DNA of 64,000 bases. Origin: Collinsella sp. (GTDB taxonomy: Bacteria; Actinomycetota; Coriobacteriia; Coriobacteriales; Coriobacteriaceae). The translations under genes and the position numbers were made by a program. This document shows positions 51,286 through 61,119 of this stretch, one piece after another. The notes under the pieces were generated by a model. That model saw only the letters and a list, made by a program, of their open reading frames with translations. It was not told the origin of the DNA and did not search any database. The DNA is taken from NCBI GenBank assembly GCA_019414025.1, contig DXMU01000019.1, positions 1 to 64,000 on the forward strand, read 5' to 3'. Position 1 is the first letter of the stretch, and each line of letters opens with the position of its first letter.

Positions 51286-51400
51286 AGTCATTGGGGACGT
51301 TCTTAAACGACTAGTCGCTGGGGACACTCTTTGCCGGAGTTGGCACTTAGGGACGTTCCCAATCTGTTCGACACAAAAGGAACGTCCCCAAGTGCCGGAT
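51286..51400. repeat. GTCGTTGGGGACGTTCTT repeat family, copy 2 with second hairpin
   Basis: TAGTCATTGGGGACGTTCTT (51286-51305) and the following AAACGACTAGTC match the element at 40036. A second stem follows: GGCACTTAGGGACGTTCC (about 51340-51358) with GGAACGTCCCCAAGTGCC (about 51379-51396). It lies upstream of the channel gene. Confidence 0.75.
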
Positions 51401-51450
51401 GTGCGACAATACCGAGCAACGTGATGGGGCGTCTGGGAAAAGGGGTCGCG

Positions 51451-51876
51451 ATGAACAAGTTGAGGACGCTTGCCGACGTGTTGCGCCAGGCTGGCTTTGC
51501 GCGTATCACCGGCCTGTTCTTTATCTTCTACCTGCTGTGCTCGACGGCCGTCTGGCTGTCCGACCCTGCGACCCTTACGTTTGGCGATGGCCTCTGGTTT
51601 AGCTTTGAGACCGTATCGACGATTGGCTTTGGCGATATCCCGGCCGAAACGCCCGTTGCCCGCGCTATCACCGTCGTTTTGAGCGTCATCAGCATCTTCT
51701 ACATCGCCATGCTCACGGGTGTGGCGGTGAACTACTGCAATACGCTCATTAAACTGCGCCAAAAGGACACCATGGCGCGCTTTATGGATGATCTTGAGCA
51801 TTTGGAAGAGCTCGATCGTGACGAGCTCGCTGACCTGTCGCGCCGCGTGCGCGAATATCGCCGACGCCAACGCTAG
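51451..51876 (+). CDS. Two-TM potassium channel-like protein
   Basis: A 141-residue membrane protein with a helix (ITGLFFIFYLLCSTAVWLSD), a pore loop and selectivity filter TVSTIGFGD (about residues 57-65) and a second helix (AITVVLSVISIFYIAMLTGV). A cytosolic helical tail follows (MARFMDDLEHLEELDRDELA). The filter TIGFGD is the classical K+ signature. Likely tetrameric. ATG 51451 has AAAGGGG upstream; an in-frame ATG lies at 51424. The LOG gene begins 36 bp later on the same strand. Confidence 0.88.
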   Translation: MNKLRTLADVLRQAGFARITGLFFIFYLLCSTAVWLSDPATLTFGDGLWFSFETVSTIGFGDIPAETPVARAITVVLSVISIFYIAMLTGVAVNYCNTLIKLRQKDTMARFMDDLEHLEELDRDELADLSRRVREYRRRQR

Positions 51877-51912
51877 GGCGGGCGCCGCGCGTCACGATAA
51901 GGGGGACAAAAT

Positions 51913-52446
51913 ATGAATATCACCGTGTATCTGGGCGCCAGCGTCGGCAATGACCCGGCGTTTCTGCCTGCGGTGCAAGAGCTGGGCAACTGGATTGGCT
52001 CCAACGGGCACGCGCTGGTATACGGCGGGTCCAAGTCGGGACTGATGGGCGCGCTCGCCGATAGCGTGCTCGATGCCGGCGGGCGCGTGACCGGTGTTGA
52101 GCCGAGCTTTTTTATCGAGGCCGAGTTTCAGCACGATGGTATCGATGACCTGATCGTGACGAGCGACATGGCCGAGCGTAAGGCCAAGATGATCGAGCTC
52201 GGCGATGCGTTCGTCGCCTTTCCGGGCGGTACGGGCACGCTCGAGGAGATTGCCGAGGTCATGTCGGCCGTGTCGTTGGGACATCTGAGCGCGCCGTGCA
52301 TCCTGTACAACTTGGACGGTTACTACAACGACCTTAGGTCGTTGCTCGAGCACATGATCGATAAAGGCCTATCGAGCTCGCAGCGTCAGGCCGGCATCTA
52401 CTTTGCCGACGACCTGCACCAAATTGCATCGATTATCGACAACTAG
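51913..52446 (+). CDS. LOG-family nucleotide phosphoribohydrolase
   Basis: A 177-residue protein of the LOG (TIGR00730) family. Motifs: VYLGASVGNDPAF near the start, YGGSKSGLMGALADSVL and the signature AFPGGTGTLEEIAEVMS. Members cleave nucleoside 5'-monophosphates to a base and ribose phosphate; the plant-hormone activity is known for some. The catalytic Glu and Arg positions are partly visible (PGGTGTLEE). Start ATG 51913 follows a GGGGG stretch. It is probably co-transcribed with the channel gene. Confidence 0.88.
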   Translation: MNITVYLGASVGNDPAFLPAVQELGNWIGSNGHALVYGGSKSGLMGALADSVLDAGGRVTGVEPSFFIEAEFQHDGIDDLIVTSDMAERKAKMIELGDAFVAFPGGTGTLEEIAEVMSAVSLGHLSAPCILYNLDGYYNDLRSLLEHMIDKGLSSSQRQAGIYFADDLHQIASIIDN

Positions 52447-52572
52447 GCCTTGGGGCCATCGCGTGTGCGGCGCCCAACGGTGCCGTTTGAGGCGTAGATG
52501 GTTGGCCCGTCCGCGCTGTGCCCGTCCTACAATAAAACGTATCTTTGTCGATTTAGACCACGGGAGGTCCCG

Positions 52573-53874
52573 ATGGACAACCTTGCAAAACCCAAAAACC
52601 GTGCGCTGTTTTTAGTTAGCGTGGCCGTGACCGGTGCGTTTGCAGGCGCCGCGGTCTGGCTGTTCTTTTTTGCGATGGAGCACGGTATCGACTATCTATG
52701 GACCGAGATCCCGCATATGCTGGGCGTCGCTTCGCCCGAGCTCGCGAGCGGTCCGTTCGGTTTTTTGCCGTATCCGTTTTTCGTCTGCCTGCTGGGCGGC
52801 CTGCTGATCGGTCTGTACGAAAAGATGACGGGCACCAAGACCGATGACCTCAACCAAGTGATGGTCAAGGTAAAGCGCGACGGCCGCTACCCGTACGACA
52901 ACTTGGGCAAGCTTTCGCTTGCGGCATTGCTGCCACTGCTATTTGGCGGAAGCATTGGACCGGAGGCCGGCCTGACCGGCGTCATTGCGGGTCTGTGCAG
53001 CTGGGTCGGCGACCGCATGCGTCGCTTTGGCGCCGAGTTTAGGCAGCTCACGCTGCTGGGTACCCAAGCTGCCCTGACGGCGCTCTTCACCGCGCCCGTG
53101 TTTGGCTTTGTGGCGCCGCTCGCCGGTAGCGCCGACGGCCAGGGCGCTAATGACGATGAGTCCGCGTCCAATGAGATCACGATCAAGCTGCCCAAGGCGC
53201 AAAAGACCGTGGTCTACGGCATTGCGATTGCCGGCGGTCTGGGTACCTACCTGCTGCTTGGCCAGCTTGTGGGCGGCGGCATGGGCATGCCCAGGTTCGA
53301 GGCCGCCGAGGTGGGCAACCTGGAGCTTACCTGGCTCATTCCTCTGTCGCTGATCGGAACAATCTGCGGCTGGCTGTACTTTGTCTCTGAGCACGCGAGC
53401 GAAGCGTTTGCCCGGGCCATAGGAGAGCGTCCTGTCGTTAAGGCAATGCTGGCTGGTCTGGCGCTCGCCATCTGCGGCACGGTCCTGCCCTACACCATGT
53501 TTGCCGGCGAGACCCAGGCCGACGTGCTCATGGAAACCTACCTGACCATTCCCGCCGGCGTGCTTATCGCGACCGGTCTGGTCAAGGCCATGCTGACGCC
53601 CGCCCTCATCAACCTGGGCTGGCGCGGCGGTCACTTCTTCCCGGTTATCTTTTCGGGCGTGAGCCTGGGCTACGGCTTCGCTATCCTTACCGGCGCCGAT
53701 CCGGTCTTTTGCGTCGCCGTCTGCACCGCCTCGACGATGGGCGCCGTTATGCGTCAGCCCGTCATGGTCGTGGGCCTGCTGCTTATGTGCTTCCCGCTCA
53801 AGGGTATCGTCTGCATGATCATCGCCGCCGTCATTGCAGCAGGCATTCCGCTGCCCAAGCCGCTGCGCAAGTAG
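52573..53874 (+). CDS. ClC-family chloride channel/transporter
   Basis: A 433-residue membrane protein with about ten hydrophobic segments. The first ClC anion-site motif reads FGGSIGPEAGLTGVIAGLCS (about residues 122-141), the counterpart of GSEGP/GREGP with Ile in place of Arg/Ser. Further family motifs: FTAPVFGFVAPL and WRGGHFFPVIFSGVSLGYGF. The external gating Glu position (GxEGP Glu) reads G-I-G-P-E, so gating may differ from canonical exchangers. ATG 52573 has GGGAGG upstream. It stands alone before the convergent ABC operon. Confidence 0.87.
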   Translation: MDNLAKPKNRALFLVSVAVTGAFAGAAVWLFFFAMEHGIDYLWTEIPHMLGVASPELASGPFGFLPYPFFVCLLGGLLIGLYEKMTGTKTDDLNQVMVKVKRDGRYPYDNLGKLSLAALLPLLFGGSIGPEAGLTGVIAGLCSWVGDRMRRFGAEFRQLTLLGTQAALTALFTAPVFGFVAPLAGSADGQGANDDESASNEITIKLPKAQKTVVYGIAIAGGLGTYLLLGQLVGGGMGMPRFEAAEVGNLELTWLIPLSLIGTICGWLYFVSEHASEAFARAIGERPVVKAMLAGLALAICGTVLPYTMFAGETQADVLMETYLTIPAGVLIATGLVKAMLTPALINLGWRGGHFFPVIFSGVSLGYGFAILTGADPVFCVAVCTASTMGAVMRQPVMVVGLLLMCFPLKGIVCMIIAAVIAAGIPLPKPLRK

Positions 53875-53962
53875 CGCGGTAGCGTACGCCGGGGACATGC
53901 CGTTTGCCGCGGATTTGTGGGGAGGGGGCGATCACGCCCTTCGTGGATCAAGACTCGCGTGC

Positions 53963-54661
53963 TTACAGGTCGCGTGCCCGATAGACCTTGGTGCTGACGG
54001 TGCAGCTGATTGCACATAGCGCGAGGGCAAGTGCGGCGATGCCTGCACACAGACAGCCCAGAACGGCAGGGTCGGGATTCGCTCCGGCAATCGACATGAG
54101 CCAGTTGCTGATGGGGTTGGAGGAGCTCAGTGCGGCCATGGCAAGGCATCCGAGCAGGGCAAACAGGCCGACGGAAAGGCGCAGCGCCTCCATGTGTCCA
54201 AAGCGAAAGAACAGCGGCTGCGCCAGAAATACCATCATGAGTGAGATGAGCATCGAGGCTGCCGAGGCGATTGCGATCTCAAAGACGTTTTGTCCTGTCG
54301 AGGTCACGCCCGCACTGTTGAAGAGCGGAAGGGCGATGATGTTCAAAAGCACGGCGGCGCAGGCCATGATGGCCGAGAAGACAACGATGCACAGGTAGCG
54401 GGCACAAATAATGTCTTTGCGCGAGAAGGGCAGCGTCGCCCGATAACGCTCCCATCCGTTTTGATTGTCGAAGCCGGCCAGCGAGCTCATGACCATGATG
54501 GGTGACATGGCACTGACCGCGCAGGCGCCGGCGCTCATGCCGGAATCGCCATCCGACGCGTTGGCGAGCGTCAGCACGACGAAGATGAACAAGCCGACGC
54601 CCGCAATGCTCGGGACAAGCGTGCGAACGATGGCGAGCTCGGACATAAAGGCGCGTTTCAT
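53963..54661 (-). CDS. ABC-2 type transporter permease
   Basis: A 232-residue protein with six hydrophobic segments (IAGVGLFIFVVLTLAN, MSPIMVMSSLAGFD, YLCIVVFSAIMACAAVLLN and more). The stretch NGWERYRATLPFSRKDIICA between segments two and three is the conserved elbow of ABC-2 permeases related to bacitracin/lantibiotic or YtrC-type systems. It starts within the stop of the ATPase gene (ATGA overlap), so the two form one transporter. Substrate unknown. Confidence 0.88.
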   Translation of the reverse strand: MKRAFMSELAIVRTLVPSIAGVGLFIFVVLTLANASDGDSGMSAGACAVSAMSPIMVMSSLAGFDNQNGWERYRATLPFSRKDIICARYLCIVVFSAIMACAAVLLNIIALPLFNSAGVTSTGQNVFEIAIASAASMLISLMMVFLAQPLFFRFGHMEALRLSVGLFALLGCLAMAALSSSNPISNWLMSIAGANPDPAVLGCLCAGIAALALALCAISCTVSTKVYRARDL

Positions 54662-55539
54662 TTCGAAGCCCCTTTCAGTATGAGGCGAAGATAGTCATCA
54701 ATGGTTGCCCGATCGCAGGGAATCTCGGGGAAGGCTTCGAGCGCTTCGCGACGGTTGGGCACGAGCACGTCCACGCTATAGGCGTGGCGGGCGGCGCGGG
54801 CGCCTTCGACGCAAACCATGAGGTCGGCGGCCTGTGCTTGCGTGCAGTGGGCGATGCCGGCGCGGTCGGTAATGTCCTCCCGCGGCAGGTCAAACATAAT
54901 CGAGCCGTTATCGATGCAGATGACGCGGTCGGCGGCGCGATCGAGGTCGGACGTAATGTGGCTCGAGAGCAGCACACTGTGTTGGCCGTCGGCGACAAAG
55001 GCAAGCAGCTCGTCGAGCAGCTCTTCGCGCGCCATGGGATCGAGGCCCGCGGTGGCTTCGTCCAAAACGAGCAGCTTGGCATTGTGACTGAGCGCACACG
55101 CGAGCTGCAGCTTCATGCCCATGCCGCGGGAGAGGTCTTTGACCTTTGCCTTGGGATCGAGGCAAAATCGGTCGATGAACCCGGCAAACGTTTCGCAGCT
55201 CCACGTGGGGTACGCCGGGCCTACGAGCCTCTCGATCTGGCCCACCTTGAGCGTGGAGGGGAAGGGGCACGTGTCCAGGACAAGGCCTACGCGGGAGTGC
55301 AGGTGGCGCTGCGTCTCGTCGGGCGCGTTGGTGTCGCAGCGCTGTCCAAACAGATGCACCTCGCCGGTATCGAGTTTGATAAGCCCAAGCGCGGCGCGAA
55401 TAGTCGTTGTCTTGCCGGCGCCGTTTGCGCCCACAAAGCCGACAATCTGGCCGGGCTCCACGGCGAGTGTGACATCGCGTAGCGAAAAGCGGTCGCTTAC
55501 GCGGCGTGAGACGCCTTTGAGTTCTAGCAAGTTTTGCAT
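54658..55539 (-). CDS. ABC transporter ATP-binding protein
   Basis: A 293-residue ATPase. Walker A is GANGAGKTTT (residues about 40-49), signature DLSRGMGMKLQLACALSHNA and Walker B KLLVLDEATAGLDPMAREEL, then the switch His in LLSSHITSDLD. This is the YtrB/EcsA-like group of ABC-2 ATPases. It lies between a GntR regulator (23 bp upstream) and the permease (overlapping). The operon order regulator-ATPase-permease is the classic YtrA-type locus induced by cell-wall antibiotics in Bacillus; the inducer here is unknown. Confidence 0.9.
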   Translation of the reverse strand: MQNLLELKGVSRRVSDRFSLRDVTLAVEPGQIVGFVGANGAGKTTTIRAALGLIKLDTGEVHLFGQRCDTNAPDETQRHLHSRVGLVLDTCPFPSTLKVGQIERLVGPAYPTWSCETFAGFIDRFCLDPKAKVKDLSRGMGMKLQLACALSHNAKLLVLDEATAGLDPMAREELLDELLAFVADGQHSVLLSSHITSDLDRAADRVICIDNGSIMFDLPREDITDRAGIAHCTQAQAADLMVCVEGARAARHAYSVDVLVPNRREALEAFPEIPCDRATIDDYLRLILKGASK

Positions 55540-55562
55540 GGTATAGCCTTTCTTGCAGATGG

Positions 55563-55943
55563 CTACTGCATGGTTTCGGGGGCCACCAGGTCGAGCATTT
55601 CGTGCAGTTTGTCGCGCGTGACGCCCAGGGTTTCGGCCTGTGTGGCGGCCTGCGCAAGCAACTCTTCGATATGACAGAGCTGGTTTTCGCGCAAGAGCTC
55701 CTGGTTGCCCTTGGCGACAAAGCAGCCCTTGCCCTGCACGGTGCAGATAAAGCCGAGCTGCTCCAGGTCGGCATAGGCACGCTTGGTGGTAATGACGCTC
55801 ACACCGAGGTCGCTCGCGAGCGCACGGATGCTGGGGAGTTTGGCTCCCGCAGCGAGTGCGCCCGAAAGGATCTGAGCTTTGACCTGCGAGGCTATTTGCT
55901 CGTAGATGGGTTTATCGCTCGAATTGGATAGGATGATGTCCAC
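55563..55943 (-). CDS. YtrA-subfamily GntR transcriptional regulator
   Basis: A 126-residue regulator. The winged helix is of the GntR type (KPIYEQIASQVKAQILSGAL, KLPSIRALASDLGVSVITTK), with only a short helical C-terminal tail, which is the YtrA subfamily plan. The start is GTG 55943 with AAGGAG six bases upstream. It heads the operon with the ABC genes and has a matching inverted repeat 28 bp upstream, so it very likely represses its own operon. Confidence 0.92.
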   Translation of the reverse strand: MDIILSNSSDKPIYEQIASQVKAQILSGALAAGAKLPSIRALASDLGVSVITTKRAYADLEQLGFICTVQGKGCFVAKGNQELLRENQLCHIEELLAQAATQAETLGVTRDKLHEMLDLVAPETMQ

Positions 55944-55970
55944 AGCGGCTCCTTAGCTGATGGGCTACAC

Positions 55971-56004
55971 GTGTATATAACCGGTAAGCACAGTATATAT
56001 ACAC
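55971..56004. promoter_or_regulatory. YtrA-type operator
   Basis: GTGTATATA (55971-55979) and TATATACAC (55996-56004) are exact inverted arms separated by 16 bp, 28 bp from the GntR start. YtrA-type repressors are known to bind GTGTA...TACAC repeats. Confidence 0.8.
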
Positions 56005-56158
56005 TATGCACAGTTATGCAAGAGGCAAATACGGATTGGGCCGGCTGCCTAGGCCCCAACTGATGAATTTGTCCTGATAGGCGCCCTAGAGCGGGATTTC
56101 GCGGCTACAATAGTGCGGTTACATCGACGTAATGCACTCAATGCAAGAAAGGATCCGC

Positions 56159-57772
<1,614 letters not shown>

Positions 57773-57778
57773 TGTGCC

Positions 57779-57816
57779 GGCGCGGTGGCCCTGCGGGGCT
57801 GCCGCGCCGTTTGCTT
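57779..57816 (+). terminator. Terminator after prfC
   Basis: GGCGCGGTGGCCC pairs imperfectly with GGGGCTGCCGCGCC (about 57779-57808), followed by GTTTGCTT, just after the prfC stop. Confidence 0.7.
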
Positions 57817-57872
57817 GCCTGATGCCGCGCGAGCGGCTATCATACCCACCGTCGTCTCAAGACCGAGGCGTC

Positions 57873-57920
57873 CGAGCAGTTCGGGTCCGATATCCTGCTC
57901 GTTAAACCTAAAACCAAAGG
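57873..57920 (+). promoter_or_regulatory. Candidate preQ1-I-like riboswitch
   Basis: A 7-bp stem, CGAGCAG (57873-57879) with CTGCTCG (57895-57901), encloses the loop TTCGGGTCCGATATC. An A-rich tail (TTAAACCTAAAACC, 57902-57915) runs to the AAAGGAG ribosome binding site. The loop GGGT can pair with ACC in the tail, and UCC could pair with GGA of the ribosome site. This is the H-type pseudoknot plan of preQ1-I (TTC before the pseudoknot strand, C after it). It precedes a queuosine-precursor transporter by nine bases. The fit is by eye only. Confidence 0.5.
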
Positions 57921-57928
57921 AGTACATA

Positions 57929-58651
57929 ATGATCAAGAAGGTCATGGAGGACTACAAGGTCCTGTTGCGGAGCATTCCCGCGGCAACGGTTTCGCTGTTT
58001 TTCGTGAGCGTCATCATGATGAACCTGCTGGCCAACAAAGAGCTCATCAGCCTGCCGTATCTGGCACTCGATTGCGGCTTTGTGGTGAGCTGGGTTTCGT
58101 TTTTGTGCCAGGACATGATCTGCAAGCGCTTTGGCGCCAAGGCATCCATCAAAATCTCTATCCTCGCGCTGGCGGTCAACCTGGCCGTGAGTCTGTGCTT
58201 TTGGCTGTGCTCGCTCACGCCCGGCATGTGGGGCGCCTACTATGACACGGGCATGATCGAGGTCAACACCGCCCTTAATGCTACCATCGGCGGCACCTGG
58301 TACGTGGTGTTTGGATCTTCGCTCGCCATGCTCGTTTCTGCCGTGGTGAACTCCACGCTCAACCAGTCGCTCGGCCGTATGCTCAAAAAGAATAACTTTG
58401 CGAGCTTTGCCTTCCGCTCCTATGTGTCCACGGGTGTTGGCCAGTTTATCGACAACCTGGTCTTTGCCATTGTGGTGAGCCACACGTTCTTTGGTTGGAC
58501 CTGGGTACAGGTCCTTATGTGCTCGCTGACCGGCGCTGTTGCCGAGCTGCTGTGCGAGGTCTTCCTGAGCCCCGTGGGCTACAAGGTCGTGCGTGGCTGG
58601 GAGCGCGAGAATGTGGGCGCCGAGTACCTCGAGCGCCACGCAATCGCCTAA
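57929..58651 (+). CDS. VUT-family queuosine-precursor transporter
   Basis: A 240-residue membrane protein of the Vut_1/YhhQ family (COG1738). About six hydrophobic segments. Conserved points are VVSWVSFLCQDMICKRFGAK in the second helix region, and STGVGQFIDNLVFAIVVSHT and SLTGAVAELLCEVFLSPVGY later. Members carry preQ0/preQ1 or queuine for tRNA modification. ATG 57929 follows AAAGGAG. The candidate riboswitch lies directly upstream. The next gene, an SDR, begins 9 bp later and probably shares the transcript. Confidence 0.85.
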   Translation: MIKKVMEDYKVLLRSIPAATVSLFFVSVIMMNLLANKELISLPYLALDCGFVVSWVSFLCQDMICKRFGAKASIKISILALAVNLAVSLCFWLCSLTPGMWGAYYDTGMIEVNTALNATIGGTWYVVFGSSLAMLVSAVVNSTLNQSLGRMLKKNNFASFAFRSYVSTGVGQFIDNLVFAIVVSHTFFGWTWVQVLMCSLTGAVAELLCEVFLSPVGYKVVRGWERENVGAEYLERHAIA

Positions 58652-58660
58652 GGAGCACAT

Positions 58661-59341
58661 ATGCGGGTTTTGATCACGGGTGCTTCGGGTGGTATTGGAG
58701 CCGCGTGCGTGCAGCGCTTTTTGGACGAGGGTCACGAGGTCGTGGGTTTTGATCTGCTGCCGGCGGCAGTCGAGCACGAGCACTATCGCCATCTGATCGT
58801 TGATGTCCGCGAGCCGGATTCGTTTCCAGACGAGCTTGAACCCCAGGTGATCGTGAACGTTGCCGGTACACAGGATTCGGCCGACGATATTGCCGCCAAC
58901 CTGCGTGGCACCATCAACGTGACCGAGCACTACGCCTTTGTGGGGGAGGGGCTTGCCGCCAAGCCGGCGCCGGCCATTACATCCGTGGTCAATGTGGGGT
59001 CGGCGAGCGGGCATACGGGATCGGAGTTTCCCGCCTATGCCGCCAGCAAGGGCGGCGTTATCGCCTACACCAAGAACCTTGCAAACCGCCTGGCGCCGCA
59101 GGCCATCGCCAACAGTGTGGACCCGGGCGGCGTTATCACGCCGCTCAACCGTTGCGTGATGGAAGACGAGCGCCTGTGGAATCAGATTATGGAGCTCACG
59201 CCGCTTAAACGCTGGGCTACTGCCCAAGAGATCGCCGAGTGGATCTACTTTGTGGGCGTGACCAACCGGTTTATGACCGGGCAGAGCCTGCTGATCGATG
59301 GCGGCGAGGCCGGCCGCACCCAGTTTATCTGGCCTGAATAA
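58661..59341 (+). CDS. Short-chain dehydrogenase/reductase
   Basis: A 226-residue Rossmann oxidoreductase. The cofactor loop is ITGASGGIGAACVQRFLDEG, followed by an Asp after strand two (GFDLLPAA) that suggests NAD preference. The catalytic triad is in VVNVGSASGHTGSEFPAYAA then SKGG (Ser, Tyr-x-x-x-Lys). The ending FMTGQSLLIDGGEAGRTQF is usual. Substrate unknown. ATG 58661 has AGGAG upstream. It is coupled to the VUT transporter, but a role in queuosine metabolism is only suggested by position. A terminator follows at 59343. Confidence 0.9.
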   Translation: MRVLITGASGGIGAACVQRFLDEGHEVVGFDLLPAAVEHEHYRHLIVDVREPDSFPDELEPQVIVNVAGTQDSADDIAANLRGTINVTEHYAFVGEGLAAKPAPAITSVVNVGSASGHTGSEFPAYAASKGGVIAYTKNLANRLAPQAIANSVDPGGVITPLNRCVMEDERLWNQIMELTPLKRWATAQEIAEWIYFVGVTNRFMTGQSLLIDGGEAGRTQFIWPE

Positions 59342-59342
59342 C

Positions 59343-59381
59343 AAAACGCGCCCGATGGCAAGGTTGCCTCGGGCGCGTTTT
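59343..59381. terminator. Bidirectional terminator
   Basis: AAAACGCGCCCGA (59343-59355) pairs with TCGGGCGCGTTTT (59369-59381), just after the SDR stop. Confidence 0.9.
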
Positions 59382-59473
59382 GCATCATTAATTGCTAACT
59401 TTAGCTGGGTATTATCTCTGTAAAGTGCCTTTGAGCTGGTAGACTAAACCCCGAAATATGAAAAGGGGGCATA

Positions 59474-61117
59474 TTGGGGCTGTTCGGTTCACACGAGAAG
59501 CCCGACGCGGACCGAGCGCGTCGACTGTTTGAAGAGGCGCTTGCGCAGCAAGGGCCCAACGTTGCGCTGGTCTTGCGTGCCAGCGACTGTCTTCCGCTCT
59601 ATATCACCCCAAATTTTGAACGCGTCTTTGGCGTATCGCCCGAACGTATTGGCGACGACATCGAGACGCTGTACCGTTTTATTCCCGATAGCGACCGTGT
59701 TCGCATACAGCGACAGGTGAGGGACTGGGACCACGCGACTCCGCTGAACCTTCTGTGCTCCTACCATGCGCCCCATGGAGAAAAAACGCAGCTCAGCATT
59801 AGGTTTACGATTGCGCTCATTCAAGACGGCACGCAGTACCTGGTTTCTGCAGTCGATGTGACGACCGAAAACGAGCGTATCGCCAAAGCGGAGTCCGAGC
59901 GCGATCGCGCCGTCGAGACCGCCAACGCGCGCACGGACTATATGAACCAGATGAGCCACGAGATCCGCACGCCGCTCAATGGCATCGAGGGCATGATTTC
60001 GCTTGCCCGCGAGCATCATGCAGATGAGCCTCGCCTGATGGACGACTTGTCTCGCGCCTCGCAGCTTTCGGCCTACTTGCTTTCGCTTATCAACGATATG
60101 CTCGATATGAGCCGCCTCAACAGCGGGCGCGTGCGCCTTGACGATGCGCCGTTTGATATGCGTCTGTTTGCCGACGAGATCGAGCGCTTGTTTAGCTCGC
60201 AGGCAGCCGACAAAGGGCTTACGTACTCGGTCAATCTGGAGGACTGCGAAAACGTTTTTGTCGTGGGCGACCGCATGCGCCTGTCGCAGATCGTCATCAA
60301 CTTTATCTCCAATGCGGTCAAGTTTACCGAGCAGGGCGGCAGCGTTACCGTGACTCTGCGCGAGATGTACCAGGCAGACGGCGGCGTGAGCTATATGCTG
60401 CGCGTGCGCGACACGGGCAAGGGCATGGATCCTCGCTACGTCAGCAAAATCTTTAAGCCGTTTGAGCAGGAGGACCGCACCATCGCGCGCCGCTACGGCG
60501 GAACGGGCCTGGGCATGGCCATTACGAGCGCGCTCGTCGACCTGATGGGCGGCGAGATCGTCGTCGATACCGAGCCCGGTCGTGGCTCAACGTTTTCGGC
60601 CTACATCCCGCTGCGCCTGGCCACGTCCGAGCAGGTTGAGGACCTTAAACTCAAAGGGCAGACGCTCGAGACGGCTCCCGATTCCCTTGGTTCGTCGTTT
60701 ACCTACCAGTTTAAGGGCAAGCGATTCCTGTTGGCCGAGGATAACGAAATCAATGCCATGATCGTGATTGAGTTGCTGGCAAGACGAGGCACGGCGGTCG
60801 ATCGTGCCGAAAACGGCCAGGCGGTCGTTGAGCGATTTCAGAGCATGCCCACGGGCACGTACGATGCGATCCTTATGGATATTCAGATGCCCGTGCTCAA
60901 CGGCTGGGAAGCGGCCGAGCAGATACGAGGACTTAATCGTGATGACGCCGCCGCCATTCCCATCATTGCGCTTTCCGCCAATGACTACACCGAGGACGTT
61001 GAGCGCTCGCTCGCCGCGGGCATGAACGGACATGTGGGCAAGCCCATTGATCTGAACGTTTTGAAAGCACAGCTGGCGGCCGCGACGGCAGAGGCAGCTT
61101 ACCGAGGAAATGAGTAA
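59474..61117 (+). CDS. Soluble PAS hybrid histidine kinase with receiver
   Basis: A 547-residue protein with no membrane segment. Residues about 20-140 look PAS-like (DCLPLYITPNFERVFGVSPE, YLVSAVDVTTENERIA). The kinase has MSHEIRTPLNGIEGMISLAR, INFISNAVKFTEQGG, VRDTGKGMDPRYV and GTGLGMAITSALVDLMGGE. The receiver has LLAEDNEINAMIVIELL, DAILMDIQMPVLNGW and HVGKPIDLNVL. It starts at TTG 59474 with AGGGGG upstream. It is the third hybrid kinase in the window without an output domain. Its stop lies two bases from the MoxR GTG start. Confidence 0.9.
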   Translation: MGLFGSHEKPDADRARRLFEEALAQQGPNVALVLRASDCLPLYITPNFERVFGVSPERIGDDIETLYRFIPDSDRVRIQRQVRDWDHATPLNLLCSYHAPHGEKTQLSIRFTIALIQDGTQYLVSAVDVTTENERIAKAESERDRAVETANARTDYMNQMSHEIRTPLNGIEGMISLAREHHADEPRLMDDLSRASQLSAYLLSLINDMLDMSRLNSGRVRLDDAPFDMRLFADEIERLFSSQAADKGLTYSVNLEDCENVFVVGDRMRLSQIVINFISNAVKFTEQGGSVTVTLREMYQADGGVSYMLRVRDTGKGMDPRYVSKIFKPFEQEDRTIARRYGGTGLGMAITSALVDLMGGEIVVDTEPGRGSTFSAYIPLRLATSEQVEDLKLKGQTLETAPDSLGSSFTYQFKGKRFLLAEDNEINAMIVIELLARRGTAVDRAENGQAVVERFQSMPTGTYDAILMDIQMPVLNGWEAAEQIRGLNRDDAAAIPIIALSANDYTEDVERSLAAGMNGHVGKPIDLNVLKAQLAAATAEAAYRGNE

Positions 61118-61119
61118 CC

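Noticed and set aside
57908..59344. 478-codon minus-strand frame over the VUT and SDR genes
   Set aside because: Spans two well-supported plus-strand genes and their spacer; no protein-family resemblance.
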